Shown here: positions 19,949 through 31,708 of the stretch, in pieces
How the letters are laid out: the number at the start of each line of letters is the position of its first letter
Numbering within the stretch: the first letter of the stretch is position 1
Origin: Thraustochytrium sp. TN22
Lineage: Eukaryota; Sar; Bigyra; Thraustochytrida; Thraustochytriidae
NCBI GenBank assembly: GCA_013306675.1
Contig: JABLUY010000045.1
Coordinates: forward strand, 112,801 to 176,800
DNA: 64,000 nt
Direction of reading: 5' to 3'
Notes under the pieces: model-generated
The model's database searches: none
Seen by the model: the letters and a program-made list of their open reading frames with translations, nothing else
Told to the model about the DNA's origin: nothing
Position numbers and translations under genes: made by a program

Positions 19949-22183
19949 CTAGTCGCCTGTGAGCTGCCGCGACGTCGGTCGCGCTCGAGTTCGAGCTCGC
20001 GACGGCGCTGCGCTCTGCGGTCGCCGCGGCGGCAGCAACCCGGCGCTCCCAGCGCTGCTCGCGGAGCTGCGACGCGCCGCCCTGGCGCGCTGCATCGAGT
20101 CGATGCGGCTATTAATGTGTTGCGCCAGCGCCTTGATCCACACTGCCGACGAACCAGTGCGCACGGCGCCCTTGGCGAACGCGAGCCTCGCGCATTCCTC
20201 AAGCCATCCACCCAACAGGGCCTCGTTTGGATTGCCATTCGAAGTGCCGTTCAGGCTACGGCGCCGCTCCGCGTGGCTCGCGACGGACTTGCTCGATGAC
20301 TCGTGCGCGGCTGAGGCCTCACTGCCCGCCTCCAGCCGCTGCAGCACCTGAATGCGCGCCAATGCGAGTCCATACGCGCAGCCTACCTTGTGCTGCGACA
20401 ACAGGTTCGGGATCACGCACACCTCGTACGCTAGCTCCTGCAGGCGGTCCAGCAGGTCCGTGGACGGCCGAGCGCTCGCCAGCGCCGGCTTGAAGGCCAG
20501 CACTGCGCCCACCAGCTTCCCGAGCGTCGCCGCCGCCGGCTTGCCGGCCTCTGGTGCCAGAAGCGCCAGAATATCGGTCCGGACGGCAGCCCGTGCCGCG
20601 GTCATGGCCTCGCGCTCCTGTTCGGCCTCCTCGTTCCGGGCTGCGCGTAGACTTTTCCGCATTACCGATGAAGTTGACTGTTGATCAAGCTGCGAGGCGT
20701 CCCGTCCTAGCACAAAGGTATGGGCGCGGGTTGGTGCCTGCGGCTTCTCACACGCCAGCATCGCCGCCGGCGTTGACTGCGACGGCGCCTCCGATGATGA
20801 TAGCGAGCTTGGGGGCGAAGGTCGGCGCGTGGCGGTAGCCGGCGGCGGCCTGACCAAGGCCAGCCATCGCTTGAGCCAGGCGTCATTGGTCTCCTCCCAT
20901 CCACGCAAGTCGACCGTGGCCGCCCCTTCTGACTGGGCCTGGGCAAGGCGCTGCCAGAGATTCGGATACACGTTGTAAATCATGCGCATCACAAGCGAGG
21001 CGAGTTGCACATTGGTGGCGGATGTCTCTCGCTTGGACATGATCAGCTTGAGCTCGATGTCCTGCTGCATCTCAATCGTCTCGTCGCGCGCCGCAAGCTC
21101 GCGCGTCAGCTTCGCCACATCACGCTCCAAACGGGCGGCCAGCGCCTGTGTGTCGGCGGCCAAGCCTCGGAGCAGCTGCCGCTGGTCCGCGAGTGCCTCG
21201 TGCTGCGCACGCTTCGCCGCCTCAGTGCGCCACGCCGCCGGGTGGGCACCTGCACCCGCTTGGGCTTTCGCTTGCTCCGGGACCACGGGGATCGCCGCCG
21301 CGGCGGCGGCGGCGACTGAGCGCGCGAATCGAGTGAGCTCCTCCTCCGCGTTCTGTACGCGCGTCTGCATGTCTGCGAGACTGCGCTCGAACCAGCGCAT
21401 TCTCTCGCGCAGCGACTCGTGCGCCTGGCGCTGCTGCTGCACATTCTCCTCCTGCTCAGACCCCCCACGGTTCGCGCCCTGCGGTAAGTCCGAGCATTGC
21501 CGTGCGTCGCGCGTGAACAGATGGAGCTTTGTGACGTCAATCAGGCTCGATGGCTCCGGGTCAGCGAGCAAGACGCGCTGCTCGGCCGGCGTCATGACCT
21601 CAGAGAGCGTGCCGCGCAGGAGTGGGTTCCAGAGCACATTACAGCCTCGCCCAAAGGACTGGCACGCGGCGAGCTCGTTCTGCAGCGCGATGACGAGCAT
21701 GTGGAGTTGCTGCGGCGTGAGGTCGGCGAGGCGACGTCGCTGCAGCAACGGGTCGACCGCAAAACGGACCTCGCGCGCCTGGGCGGCCGCGAGCGAGGCG
21801 TCCTGCTCGCCAAGCACGCGCTCCACCTCGGCGAGCGAACCGAAACGCGTGAGTAGACGCTCCAGCGCAGGCAACTCGGAGCACGCCGCTTCGCCGGCTT
21901 GGCATGTGTGCTGCGCCACTGCCGTCTGCAGCCAATCGCCAACGCTGGGGGGCACCGCCTTGTCCTGCTTGAGCCACTCTGGTAAGAAGTCGATCTCCTG
22001 CATCGCGACTTGAGACAGGTCGAGCAGGTCGAGCACCCTGGGCACGAGGAGGGGGAGATCATCGAGCTGCTCCAAACCCAGGAGCTGCGTGCCGGGGATG
22101 CCCACGCCGCCGCTCGCTGCCTCGAGCTCGCGTTTGCGCGTCTGCCACGAGGCCGACCCCGGCCGCGTCCATTGCGCCGCCAT
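19949..22183 (-). CDS. Coiled-coil hypothetical protein
   Basis: A 744-aa protein with no family I recognise. Residues 1-240 are helical and leucine-rich (LLGLEQLDDLPLLVPRVLDL, LTPQQLHMLVIALQNELA). Two coiled-coil stretches follow at about 243-295 (RERMRWFERSLADMQTRV) and 318-390 (LAARLERDVAKLTREL). The C-terminal third is Ser/Ala/Arg-rich with a helical block near 640-680 and ends in a basic tail. No membrane segment is seen. The start is the ATG giving MAAQWTRPGSASW; the frame stays open upstream, but that part is low-complexity. It is divergent from the membrane-protein gene, with 366 bp between start codons, so the two may be co-regulated. A structural or cytoskeletal role is only a guess. 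Confidence 0.82.
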   Translation of the reverse strand: MAAQWTRPGSASWQTRKRELEAASGGVGIPGTQLLGLEQLDDLPLLVPRVLDLLDLSQVAMQEIDFLPEWLKQDKAVPPSVGDWLQTAVAQHTCQAGEAACSELPALERLLTRFGSLAEVERVLGEQDASLAAAQAREVRFAVDPLLQRRRLADLTPQQLHMLVIALQNELAACQSFGRGCNVLWNPLLRGTLSEVMTPAEQRVLLADPEPSSLIDVTKLHLFTRDARQCSDLPQGANRGGSEQEENVQQQRQAHESLRERMRWFERSLADMQTRVQNAEEELTRFARSVAAAAAAAIPVVPEQAKAQAGAGAHPAAWRTEAAKRAQHEALADQRQLLRGLAADTQALAARLERDVAKLTRELAARDETIEMQQDIELKLIMSKRETSATNVQLASLVMRMIYNVYPNLWQRLAQAQSEGAATVDLRGWEETNDAWLKRWLALVRPPPATATRRPSPPSSLSSSEAPSQSTPAAMLACEKPQAPTRAHTFVLGRDASQLDQQSTSSVMRKSLRAARNEEAEQEREAMTAARAAVRTDILALLAPEAGKPAAATLGKLVGAVLAFKPALASARPSTDLLDRLQELAYEVCVIPNLLSQHKVGCAYGLALARIQVLQRLEAGSEASAAHESSSKSVASHAERRRSLNGTSNGNPNEALLGGWLEECARLAFAKGAVRTGSSAVWIKALAQHINSRIDSMQRARAARRSSASSAGSAGLLPPRRPQSAAPSRARTRARPTSRQLTGD

Positions 22184-22549
22184 GGCGCAGTCGCCGTCCC
22201 GGCAAAAGGTTCGTCGGCGCGCTAGCTGAGCAGACCAAGTCGTGCTTGCGTGCTTGCTCACGAACAGTGCCAATGACTCGCAATGAGGGGAGGGCCAAGC
22301 CGCCGGGGCAAGCCTGTGAGATGCGTGCGGTCGGTGCCATGGCAAAAAACATGGCGTGTGTACCCGGGGCCGGGCCGGGGATGCGCGGGTGGCGGCCACC
22401 TTGCGTTCGCTGCTCGAAACGGAATTCCAAGTCGGCCGATCGATGCGATCGATGCCGTGCAACGCCGCCGCGCAACGCCGCGCGACGCCACGGCGAGCTG
22501 CACTGTGCAAACCGGGCTGGGCAGCCCCGCGCAAAGCGCGACGGGCGGA
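22184..22549. promoter_or_regulatory. Likely bidirectional promoter region
   Basis: A 366-bp interval between two divergent start codons. It includes the near-palindromic duplicate CGATCGATGCGATCGATG at about 22437-22454. The promoter role is inferred from position only. Confidence 0.4.
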
Positions 22550-23308
22550 ATGGCGCTCCAGGACGCGGCGCTCCCCGTCGTGAGGGCCTGGCTGGCGGCC
22601 GCGGAGTCCGCGGGCGCCGACCTGCTCGGGGTGGACCCGGCGCAGGCGGCGTGGGCCAGCCACCTGGTCGGCGTCTTTGTCGTGAGCATGGGCGTGCTTG
22701 CGGCGTGGGTGGTGCTGAGCATGTGCCTGCCGCTGCGCTGGCAGGTCCTAGGCACTGGCGTATTGTGCCGCGTGTTCTGCGCGTGCGGGCTGGCGCTCAA
22801 GGCGGTGCAGTTGGGCCTGGCCACGCAACGCGACGCACCTACGATTCGCGCGGCGGCGCTCGTGTGGCCTGGGATGACGTACACACGCATGGCAGGCCTA
22901 ATCCTGGCTCAGCTGGGCGTCTTTTGGATGGGCAATTTTGTGCTGGCGGGGGGCGCACTGCGCGGTGTGCTGCTGGTCTGCCTGGCCGCGAGCGCTAGCT
23001 TCGACGCCATGCTGGTGAGCGAGCTGGAGATCCTGCTGGCGTGCGCGCGAACCGGGGCCTGTGACGTGCGGCTGTACGAGGACGAGCTCATGGAGTGGCG
23101 CGTGATCTTGCTGCTGGTGCTCTTCGGCATGCATGCACTGGCGCTCTTCTTTTGCGCCTGGCTCATGCTGCAGGTCGGGCCCTTTGGGCCGGCGCGGCTC
23201 GTGCGTAGTAGCGAGTTGGTGACCGCGATGGAGTTACGCAGCCAACCTGAAGGAGGGCGTAAGCTGGTGTATTCGTTGAATGCGGATGTCATGTCCACTC
23301 GAATGTAG
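22550..23308 (+). CDS. Multi-pass membrane protein, unknown function
   Basis: A 252-aa protein with about five hydrophobic helices: LVGVFVVSMGVLAAWVVLSM (about residue 40), LGTGVLCRVFCACGLALKAV (about 68), MAGLILAQLGVFWMGNFVLA (about 113), GVLLVCLAASASFDAML (about 140) and VILLLVLFGMHALALFFCAW (about 190). The C-terminal 40 residues are hydrophilic and probably face the cytosol. No family motif was recognised. The start is the ATG giving MALQDAALPVVRAW, the first in frame with good context. It is paired divergently with the coiled-coil gene. The helices were read by eye, so the topology is uncertain. Confidence 0.8.
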   Translation: MALQDAALPVVRAWLAAAESAGADLLGVDPAQAAWASHLVGVFVVSMGVLAAWVVLSMCLPLRWQVLGTGVLCRVFCACGLALKAVQLGLATQRDAPTIRAAALVWPGMTYTRMAGLILAQLGVFWMGNFVLAGGALRGVLLVCLAASASFDAMLVSELEILLACARTGACDVRLYEDELMEWRVILLLVLFGMHALALFFCAWLMLQVGPFGPARLVRSSELVTAMELRSQPEGGRKLVYSLNADVMSTRM

Positions 23309-23376
23309 TCTGTGTGACGCACGAGGATACACTCGTACAAGGTGCAAATGGTGCGCTCGTGTGAAGGTGCAAGATG

Positions 23377-23408
<32 letters not shown>

Positions 23409-23631
23409 CTCAATCTCAATTTCTCTCTTTCTTTCTCTCTTCTCGCGTGCGAGCGCGCGCGGCGTGGCGCAGGTTGACCCCTCGCGGCAATGACGGAAGT
23501 TGGCGCACGATTTCGCGTGTGCAACCAATAAGACTCGAAATCAGGCAAAATGCACGGTCAATCTTTCACTGGAACACACAAAGACGCGCAAAGCGCAGTC
23601 AAAACAGGTACAACGGCAGGCACAACGTCAC
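23309..23631. repeat. Convergent intergenic interval with (CT)n and CTCAAT repeats
   Basis: It lies between the 3' ends of the membrane-protein gene and the CXXC gene. It holds about fourteen CT units at 23378-23405, then CTCAAT copies to about 23421 and a TCTTT-rich tract. No gene was seen. Confidence 0.85.
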
Positions 23632-24919
23632 CTACGTCTCAGGAATAAAGACGCGCTTCAGAAGGTCAAGCGCCTTGTCCTCATTCATGAGGGCCTTGCG
23701 CTGGTTCTTGAGAGCCTGCTGACGCATCTCAATAATCTCGATAGGGACCGAAAAAGCCTCGCGCTTGATCGGGGCGTCGTCCTTGGGCACCCGCTGCAGA
23801 GCGCTGACCACGGCGGACTGCTGGTCCGCGTCAAAAATTCCGCGCGCAAAAAGCGTGAGCTGTTCCATGCAGGGAAGGCGGTTCTCGCAGGAGCGCTTGC
23901 GCTTCTTTTTGTGCAGGCAGTTGGTGCACTTGCCGCAGACGTCCTGCGTGCAGGTCCGGCACGCGTTGCACCGCTTGCGCGTGCTGATGGTGATGCCGGA
24001 AACGCCAAAGGAGGTGGGCGAGAAGCTGCGAAAGTTCTCGCCACGGCCAAATCCGGTGCCGTCATCGGAACGGTCCGCACCGAAGTGCTCCATGCTTCCG
24101 TAGCCAGCTGCACCGCTGGAGCCGCCGGGTACCGCGCCGCCGATCTGGCTCCGTGGAGGCAACCTGCTCACGCCGCTGCTCTGCGAGGGCGTGATGCCGC
24201 TGAAACTGTGCTCTTCTCGGCCAGAGCTGGGATGCAGCGACTGACGGCCCGAGTCCGTGGAGAATGAGCTCCCTGACCTCTGGTGGTGCGCTTGCTGCTG
24301 CTGGAACTGCTGCGTGGCGAATTGCTGCTCCTGCAGGATACTTGCGAAGGGCAGCGAGGCATTCCCAGCCTGGGTTGGTTCGTGCGATGGCCCGAAGCGA
24401 AGCACGGGAGGCGGCTGTTCCTGGTTTGACGAGGTGCGCATCACGTTTTGCTGTTGTTGCTGCTGTTGCTGTGCCATGTGCTCGCGTGCGAGCGCAGCAA
24501 GGACTTCCGGATTGACGCCGGCGGCGCCTTCAACCTGGCTGAGCATTTGCATGATGGCCGCGACCGACTTGAAGTTCCCATCTCCTTGCAGCTGCTGTGG
24601 CTGCGATGTCGATTGCTGATGCTGCACGAGCTGCTGCTGCTGCATTTGCTGCTGCTGCTGCATTTGCTGTTGCTGCACTTGCTGTTGCTGCATTTGCTGT
24701 TGCTGCATTTGCTGCTGCTGCTGCATTTGCTGCTGCTGCAGCATCTGCATGAGCTCGTTCATTTGCGTGCCATCGAGGTTGCGCAAAAGAAACTGCTGTT
24801 GCTGCTGTTCCTGTTGATGTTGTTGCTGCTGCTGTGGGTTTGCGTTGTCGGCCTGCATGAGGCGCTTGCGCTTGAGGCTGACGGCGTCCTCGTCACGTTG
24901 GTCACCTCCCTTGTTGTTG

Positions 24920-24951
<32 letters not shown>

Positions 24952-25455
24952 GGTGGTGTTGTAGTTGTTGTTGTTGTTGCTGCTGCTGCTGCTGTTCGAC
25001 GTGGAGTTGGAACTGGAGACGCGTTGGTGCTCACGTAACGCGCGCTCGCTGCCGCCGCGGCGCTCCTCACTGGCGACCCTCCCGGAATCAGAGCCCGTCG
25101 ACCCGCGGCGAGTTGGGCTCTCGGTGGCGTGCTGCAGCTGCTGCTGCGACGCGGTCAAGCCAAAGGCGTGGGCGCCCGGGATCGCGCGCAAGGCCGCGAG
25201 CGCCTCGGGTGCTAGCGAGTTGAGCAGGGAGGCCTGCTGCTGTCGATCCGGGGCCGGCGTGGACTGCGCCTGCGCCTGCAGGTGCTGCTGCAGCTGCTGC
25301 AGCTGCTGCTGCTGCTGCCAGAGCCCGCCGGCGGCGGTCTGGTGAAGCTGGGCCTGCTGGCCTGGCTGGCCGGCCTGCATCTGCTGCTGGTGCTGCGCTT
25401 GCGGGAAGCCGAGTAGCGCGGCAAGCGCCGCGGGCTCCAGGCGCTTGGCCTCCAT
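23632..25455 (-). CDS. PolyQ protein with a CXXC-type zinc finger
   Basis: A 607-aa probable chromatin or transcription regulator. Residues 1-430 are low-complexity: Gln-rich with long QQQM-type repeats, an Asn run and a Thr run. Near the C-terminus (about 487-529) is a CXXC zinc finger: [29 protein letters not shown] and RLPCMEQ. It matches the C-x2-C-x2-C, CGxCxxC, and distal Cys pattern of domains that bind unmethylated CpG. Basic residues KKKRKR sit before the last cysteines. A helical tail ([19 protein letters not shown]) follows. The start is the ATG giving [17 protein letters not shown]; upstream frame is Arg/Ala-rich. The CXXC assignment is firm; DNA preference is inferred from the family. 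Confidence 0.9.
24628..24960. repeat. Coding CAG, AAC and ACC-type trinucleotide tracts
   Basis: In the CXXC gene, (QQQQM)-type codon repeats (about 24628-24745), an Asn tract of GTT units on the plus strand (about 24914-24938) and a Thr tract of GGT units (about 24940-24958) lie close together. Each uses a different reading of trinucleotide repeats. Confidence 0.88.
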
Positions 25456-25866
25456 GGCGGCCGGCGATGCGCCGCGCCGGCGCTCAATCGAACCCGGCGG
25501 CAGCGTGGCGAGCGCGACCACGGCACTGCTAGCCGCCCGCCGCCCTGCCTGCCTGCCTGCCTGCCCGCCCGCCTGCCTGCCCCCGCCGCCAGCCTCTGCT
25601 CGCCTGCTGCGCCGGTCTCGACCGGGGCTCGCCGCGGCAAAAGCCTGGAGCTCGCAGGCGCTGCGGCTGGAAACCCGCACCTCCGCACGCCCCCAGCCTC
25701 CGGCGCCCGCGGCTGCGAACGCGCCGGGAGCGCGAGGCGGCCGAGGCGCGAGCCGAGCACGCGAGGCCGCCCGGAGCCTCGCCGCGGCCGGAGCAGAGCG
25801 AGTCTCGAGCTTGGCGGCGGCGCGCCGTTTGGACGCCGAGGCGCGGGCGTGGCGATGTGCTGCGAG

Positions 25867-25911
25867 ACGAGCCGAGCCGAGGCGAGCCAAGCCGCGCCGC
25901 GCCGAGCCGAG
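25867..25911. repeat. (GAGCC/GCGCC)n pentanucleotide array
   Basis: About nine period-5 units of mixed GAGCC and GCGCC type, about 410 bp upstream of the CXXC gene start. Confidence 0.88.
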
Positions 25912-27103
25912 CTGGTGCCTGCCGCAGCCGGGCTGCTGGAGCTGGTGGAACTACGAGTCCAGGCGTTGCGGCAGTCCGGCAGGTCTTGTGGAAATGCTAG
26001 CCGGGTGACGGTGTGGTGCTCCGCGCGCACGCAACTGGGTGGGTGGGTGGCGCGGCGGGCCTGCCAGCGGCTGCGTAGACAGACGTGCCCCAGGCTTTCT
26101 TGCCCTCTCTCTCACTCCAGCACCAGCTGTCCTGGAGTGGGCTGAAGCTCGGGTTGATGCCTGGGTCTTGTGGGCTTGCTCGCAACCCAACCCTCGTGTG
26201 CGTCGGCTTGCAAACTGTGTGTGGGGGAGGTGGCAACCGCGCAAGGGATCGCTCGCTGGCTGCGACACCCGCGTGCAGAAGACTCTGACTTGCTTGGCTG
26301 AACTAAGGTCTGGACCACCTCAAGCTCGCCGAGCGGCAGGTCCACTCGCAGAGTCCGTGCTTCCGCCTCCGAGCGGCCCACGACTGATGTCTGCGATTGG
26401 CCGCTGGGAGCTGTCGTGGAGCACGGCCCGGTTGCAGGCAGCAGCTCTACTAGCCAGCCAGCAGGCAGGACACCGCGCGGTGACCTCTTCCTGCCAGCCA
26501 GTCGGCCAGCCAGTTTGTCGCTAGCTCGCGGTACCAGGCGGCACCAGTGCGTGACGCGGTGAGAGCTCGCGCTGACTGGCCTTCCCCTTGCTGTTGTTGC
26601 GCGATGAACCGATTACCCGATCCCTCCTTGGGTGCTCCCTCCAGGCTCGTGACTCCGCTAGCTGGCCTTCTTCTGCCGCTGGCTCAATGATGCGCGGGGT
26701 AGCCGCAGCGCAGGCTCAGGTCGTGCGCTTCGTGCGCTCACGAAGCGCTGCAGCTGCGCGCGCCGGCACTGGATGGCCGACGAGAAAACCGCGCCGCCGC
26801 AGGAGTGAAGGACCCGAGTCCCGGCCCACGGGCGGCTCACCCGCCGCCTCGCAATCGCTGCACGACACACGGCCCGACCCGACGTGACCGCCGCCGTCGC
26901 CACTCTCGCGGACCGCGGCCGCCGCAGACGCTAAAGTGCGCCCCCGCACCTGACCCGGCCCGCACTCACTGAGCCGCAATCTCGCGCCCGCTTCCAGGAG
27001 CTGCGGCCACTTCCAGCTGACTGACCGCCCCGCGCAAAGAGTGGCGCGCGCAACGACCGGTCCAGGCCCCAATCAAAGTTTGTGGAAAAGCGGGCCGAGA
27101 CGC

Positions 27104-27152
27104 TGCTTGCTTGCTAACTTGCTTGCTTGCTTGCTTGCTAACTTGCTTGTTA
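27104..27152. repeat. (TTGC)n microsatellite
   Basis: TTGC units interrupted twice by TTGCTAAC. Confidence 0.9.
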
Positions 27153-28870
27153 GCGTTCGCGGGCTCGCGGGCGACGCAGACAATGCGATCGCCTGACCCT
27201 GGCAAGCAAGCAAGCACGCGGGCAAGCGGGCGGCAGGTACGGGCCCCTCTCTTCCGTGGGCCTCCGCCGTTCCGATGCAAGCAGACCAGGCCGCTCGCTC
27301 GCAGGCCCGGAGCGAGCAACGCTTTCCGACTGGCACGCCTGCCTTGCGTCTGGCTGTCCGCGCGTCGATCGATGCTCGCTAGGGCTTGCCTGCCTGCCCC
27401 GCGGATGAACACGCACCAGCTCGCGTTGGCGAGACTAAATGCACGTCACGAGCCGCCCTTCGGTCACCGCGAGCCTACGTGGGCGGATGTCCGCAGGCCT
27501 TTGCTGTGAGTGCTTGGTCCTCACCGCCTATCGACGACGGAGCCCCCGCCGCGTCCGCCCGGTTGTGACTCTGCTCGCAGCTTGGCTTGGCCTGCCGCCG
27601 GCTTGGTCGGCCTGCCTGCCTGCCTGGCTGCTCGCGGCGCCAGGCGTGGTTGGCGCCACGCTCTGGCGCGAGCCCCGCCTTGCCGCGCGCAAGAGCGCAC
27701 TGGCGCTTCCTGCGCGCAAGAGCGCAGCCGCGCGGCGAGCGATTGCGCCCCTGGCCAACCTCTCGCCCGCGCAGCCGCGTCGCTGCCACCGTCGCGGGTT
27801 TGCCGCGCCGTGCCGCTTCTTTCCGCGCGGCGCTGCCCGTGCGCCAGCGCCGCCCAGCGCCGCCCAGCGCCAGCGCGCTTGGCGTTCTGGGAGCGCGTGG
27901 CGCGGGACCCGGGTTGGAGGCGGAGGCCGCCGGCAGGTAGGTAGGCAGGCAGGCAGGGCAGGCGGGCAGGCAGCCAGCCGGGCGGCGAGTGCGGGGCGCC
28001 CCGCCCCGGCCAGCCTGCCGCGGCGCTATTCGCCGAGCTGCAGCTGCCGCGGCAGCTCGCGCAGCTCGCGCCTGGGAGCGCCTCCCTGAAGCTGGCTGCT
28101 TGCTTGCGCGGCCCCGCCGGCCCCGCCGCGCTGCGCCGGAGCTCGAGCCGCCGCGAGAATGCCTGCCCGCTCGCTGCTCCGGGCCGCGCCGCGCCTGCTG
28201 CCGGCTGCCACGGTTGCGCCCGCTCCTGATCTCGCGGAGCGCGGAGCCGCGGAGCTCGCGCGCGAGGGACTCGCGCCCGGACTCGACCCGCGCCGCGTCG
28301 ACCGGCCGCCCTGAGTTTGCGGATTGCCGCCGATCCGCAGGTGGCCGCCGCGGCGCTCCCAGGCTCTAGGCCTGGCCAGCTCGCTAGCTCGTTGGAGGAG
28401 ATGAGTCTTTTGCTGCTGGCGCTGGCGAGCTGCGGCCAGCCAGCTAGCTGCTCGCCAGCTGCTCGCCGCCGCAGCGCGCTCATCAGGCTGGGGCCCACCG
28501 GCAGGCAGGCCTGGCAGGCCCACGGCGATCCGGGCAGGCTGCCCGCCGCCGCGGGCCGGCCGTGGCCGTGGCCGGGCGAGTGAGCCTGGACCGAGGTCGT
28601 GCCGCTCGCGAACGGGGATGGAAGCAAAGCAATCGTCGAAGCGGAGTCTAGCGACGAGGCCGCACCGACCGCGGGCGGGCGCCACGCGAAGGCATCGAGC
28701 GCCGTCTTCGCGGGCGAGCGACCTGCCACTGACGCCCGCCTTCAAGTTGTCTAAGTTGTCTTGCATTGCATCGTCCACGTCTCTGCAAAGTTTGCTCGCC
28801 TTGCCTCATCATGGTCGAGTTCTTGCGGCCACGGCGGTCACGGTGTGCCAATGGCAGCCTGAGCCGCAGC

Positions 28871-28888
28871 CGCCAGCCAGCCAGGCTG

Positions 28889-28922
<34 letters not shown>
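28871..28922. repeat. (AGCC)n microsatellite
   Basis: About eleven AGCC units with one GGCTG interruption. Short AGCC/GGCT runs of the same kind recur through the gene-poor areas. Confidence 0.92.
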
Positions 28923-30258
28923 GCCAGGCCAGGCGGAATCTCGTCGTGGAAGCACCAAAAGGCTGGAATGGAAGTCCCAGCTCGTGTGCAACCTGGCGGC
29001 CTGGCGGCCACCACGGATGTCCGCGACGCCGGTGCTCCGACCCTGCAGGCTGCGCGGGCACTGGCAGCCTCTGCCGGGCAGCTCGCCGCCTCCAAACTGC
29101 GCTCCAAGCTGCCTCGCCTGCCGCGCCGGTCAGCACTGTGCGATGACGCCGCCGCACGGCCGCCACCGTGCAGCAAGAGCTCGCTGCCGACCTGCCTGCC
29201 TGGCAGTTGGAGCAGGAAGCCTGGCAGGAGCTCACTGTCAGGGCCGGGCGCCGCAGGGCCGCGTCGTGGCCGGGCGAGGCAAGGCGAGCCTGGAGTGGCG
29301 AAGCGACGAAGCGACGAAGCGACTCGGGCCTGAGGGTTCTCAACTCAACAAGAACTTCCGGGCCGCGTCGAGATGAGCCGACTCGACTCCGCGCTTCCCC
29401 AAACCAGCGTCGCGGCCGCCGGAGACGGACGGAGACGCAGGTGATGCGCGGCGATGCGCGGCCGGCCCTGTAGGTATACATATACATGCAGGCACTGCGA
29501 GGGGCGCCGGAGGCCCCGCTGCAGCCGGTGGGCGCCAGTCGCGAGGGCCAGGAGACCGACCGACCCAGACCTGCACAGCGCAACGCCAGCAAGCCTGCTC
29601 GTGCGCCTGGATGATGGCGGCATTTCGACGGCCCCGCGCGGCACGAGTTGCGCAGCGCAGGTTACAACGTCCAGGGCCTCCACCAGGGCCGCGTCCGCGC
29701 TGTCGACGGAGGGGCGCGGGGCGCGCTGACATGAGTCCGAGGCTCAAAGCCGTGGTCTGCCAGCAGGACCATGCTCCGCTCGCCCCGCGGCCCGCCAACC
29801 AACGAACTCGAGAGCGCTGCAGCCGCTGCGCTGCTGGTGCATCAACGAAAACATACAGCTTCGAGTCGCTGGACGGACCACATCGACCCGGCCCAAGCGC
29901 AGAAGCGCAGGAAGCGGCCATGGTCAGCGCCGCGGCCGAGCTGCCTGCTCAGGCCCGCTGGCGGCTCGAACTCCCGGATTATTCGCCAGTGGCTGGCCAT
30001 GGCAGCCGGGTCGCCCACGCGACCCGGCCATGGCCCATCCCGCTCTAGCAGCCTGCCTGCAACACTGCACCGCGCGCGCGCGCGCGGCCGCAGGACAAGC
30101 CTGGAGGCGGAGAGAAGCGACCGGGCCATGCAGAGAGTTTCGTTGCCAACTCGGAGGAACAGCCTTCGTGGTCCGGCTGGCCGCTCGGTCGGCTCTCGCG
30201 GCCTGTGAGGGCGGAAGCTCCTGCGGTGCGACCACGAGTGACATTTTGAGATCGAGAT

Positions 30259-30291
30259 TGATCGAGATCGAGATCGAGATCGAGATCGAGA
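30259..30291. repeat. (ATCGAG)n hexanucleotide array
   Basis: Five to six copies of ATCGAG, preceded by a variant copy. Confidence 0.92.
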
Positions 30292-31688
30292 TGGGACTGC
30301 GGTCGGCGAGGCTCGAAACGACGAGCTAGGGAGCTGGAGAATCGGAGACGCGTCTGGGGGCCTTCGGCTGAAACGCAAGGGGCAGCCCGGGCTGCCCGGC
30401 AAGAGCGCGCGCATCCATCTCGCAGAGTATTACAAGCGTCCGGGATCAGGATCAGGTTAGCACTGCGGCGAAACCGCATAAACTTCCGTGGGGGAGGGGA
30501 GGCACTGAGCGGTCCTGGAAGGCCTTGCTGCAGCCCCGACGAGGGACGGCACCCATGGCCCTTACATACCGCAGAAGTTGTGTCGGGGGCGCGCACGTTG
30601 TCATGTCTTTTGGCGGGCCAGCCCGGCCAGGGCATGGCAGGCTGCAGCAAAACAGCTGCGGCTCCGAAAAAGCGACCAGCGGGTGGGGGCTAGCTTCTGG
30701 CTCGCTCTGGCTCTGGCAAACGAGCGTTCTCCGTCATCTATTCTTGGGCAACACTTGAGGTGCAAACAGGGCCGCGCGGCGCCGATGCAGGGCACGCGCG
30801 CACGCTCTCTCCGTGCCTGGCTACCACCTACACATGCGTCCCCGAGCTGCATCGATCATGGCGAAAGACAGAATGCCCACTGCAACTTGACCACATAATA
30901 TCAAGGGCAAGGTACCGCGCTACGCGGCCCGCGCGGCCAGGGCGGCGCAGGGCAGCGTGCTGCGTGCGTCCTTTCTTTTCTGAGCAGGAATCGAGGAAAC
31001 TTGATCCGCGAGTCAGCGGTTCGCAGCCGTGACAACAGGGCCGTGGCGGTAAATTGCTTTGCTCCGAGGTTTTGCCTTCAAGCTCTGTCAAGTACCAGGC
31101 AGGCCCGGGCCGGCGCGAGCGAGCTGGCGCGAGCTGGCGTGAGCTTGCGCGAACTGGCGCAAGCTGGCGAGCTCTTGTGGGGCAGAATGGGCCGCGCAGC
31201 CTGCCCAGAAGTTTGACCACCACTGGCACTGGCAGGAGCACGGGGCACCGATAGCGGCCGATGGCCGATGCCCCCACGGCATGCTGTGGTCGCTTTACAG
31301 CCGAATCGAGCGCAGGGCCGCAGGTTGGCTGCCTCCCGGACGGATTTCTGCCCAGGTCAGCGGGCATCATCCGACGCACATGATGGAACCCATCCGCGTG
31401 AAATTTCTATGCGTTCCAAATTGCCACTGACGACGAGCGGGCCGGAGCGGCGGCACGTCGATGCGAGAGGTGCAGTCTCGTAGCTAGAGCTAGCTCTGGA
31501 GCTCTAGGTTACTCTCTAGAGCTACTAGCTGGCTCTAGCTAGAGCCTAGAGCACCAGAGAAAGGTCCCTCGCTCGCTCGCCGCGGATCCTAACAGTAAAG
31601 TGAGTAAACCCCTCGACCGCGATCCGGGCCCGGCCGTGACGCGCGCCACCCTGACCGCTGCAGGCCGCAGGCCCATCCGATGATCCGC

Positions 31689-31708
31689 CAGCTAGCTAGC
31701 TAGCTAGC
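31689..31708. repeat. (AGCT)n/CTAG palindromic run
   Basis: Self-complementary AGCTAGCT-type run of about 20 bp. Similar shorter runs occur in most intergenic regions of the window. Confidence 0.85.

Noticed and set aside
27521-28729. 402-codon minus-strand frame in the gene-poor region
   Set aside because: Ala/Arg/Gly/Pro-rich with no domain, no strong start context and no codon-bias contrast with other frames.
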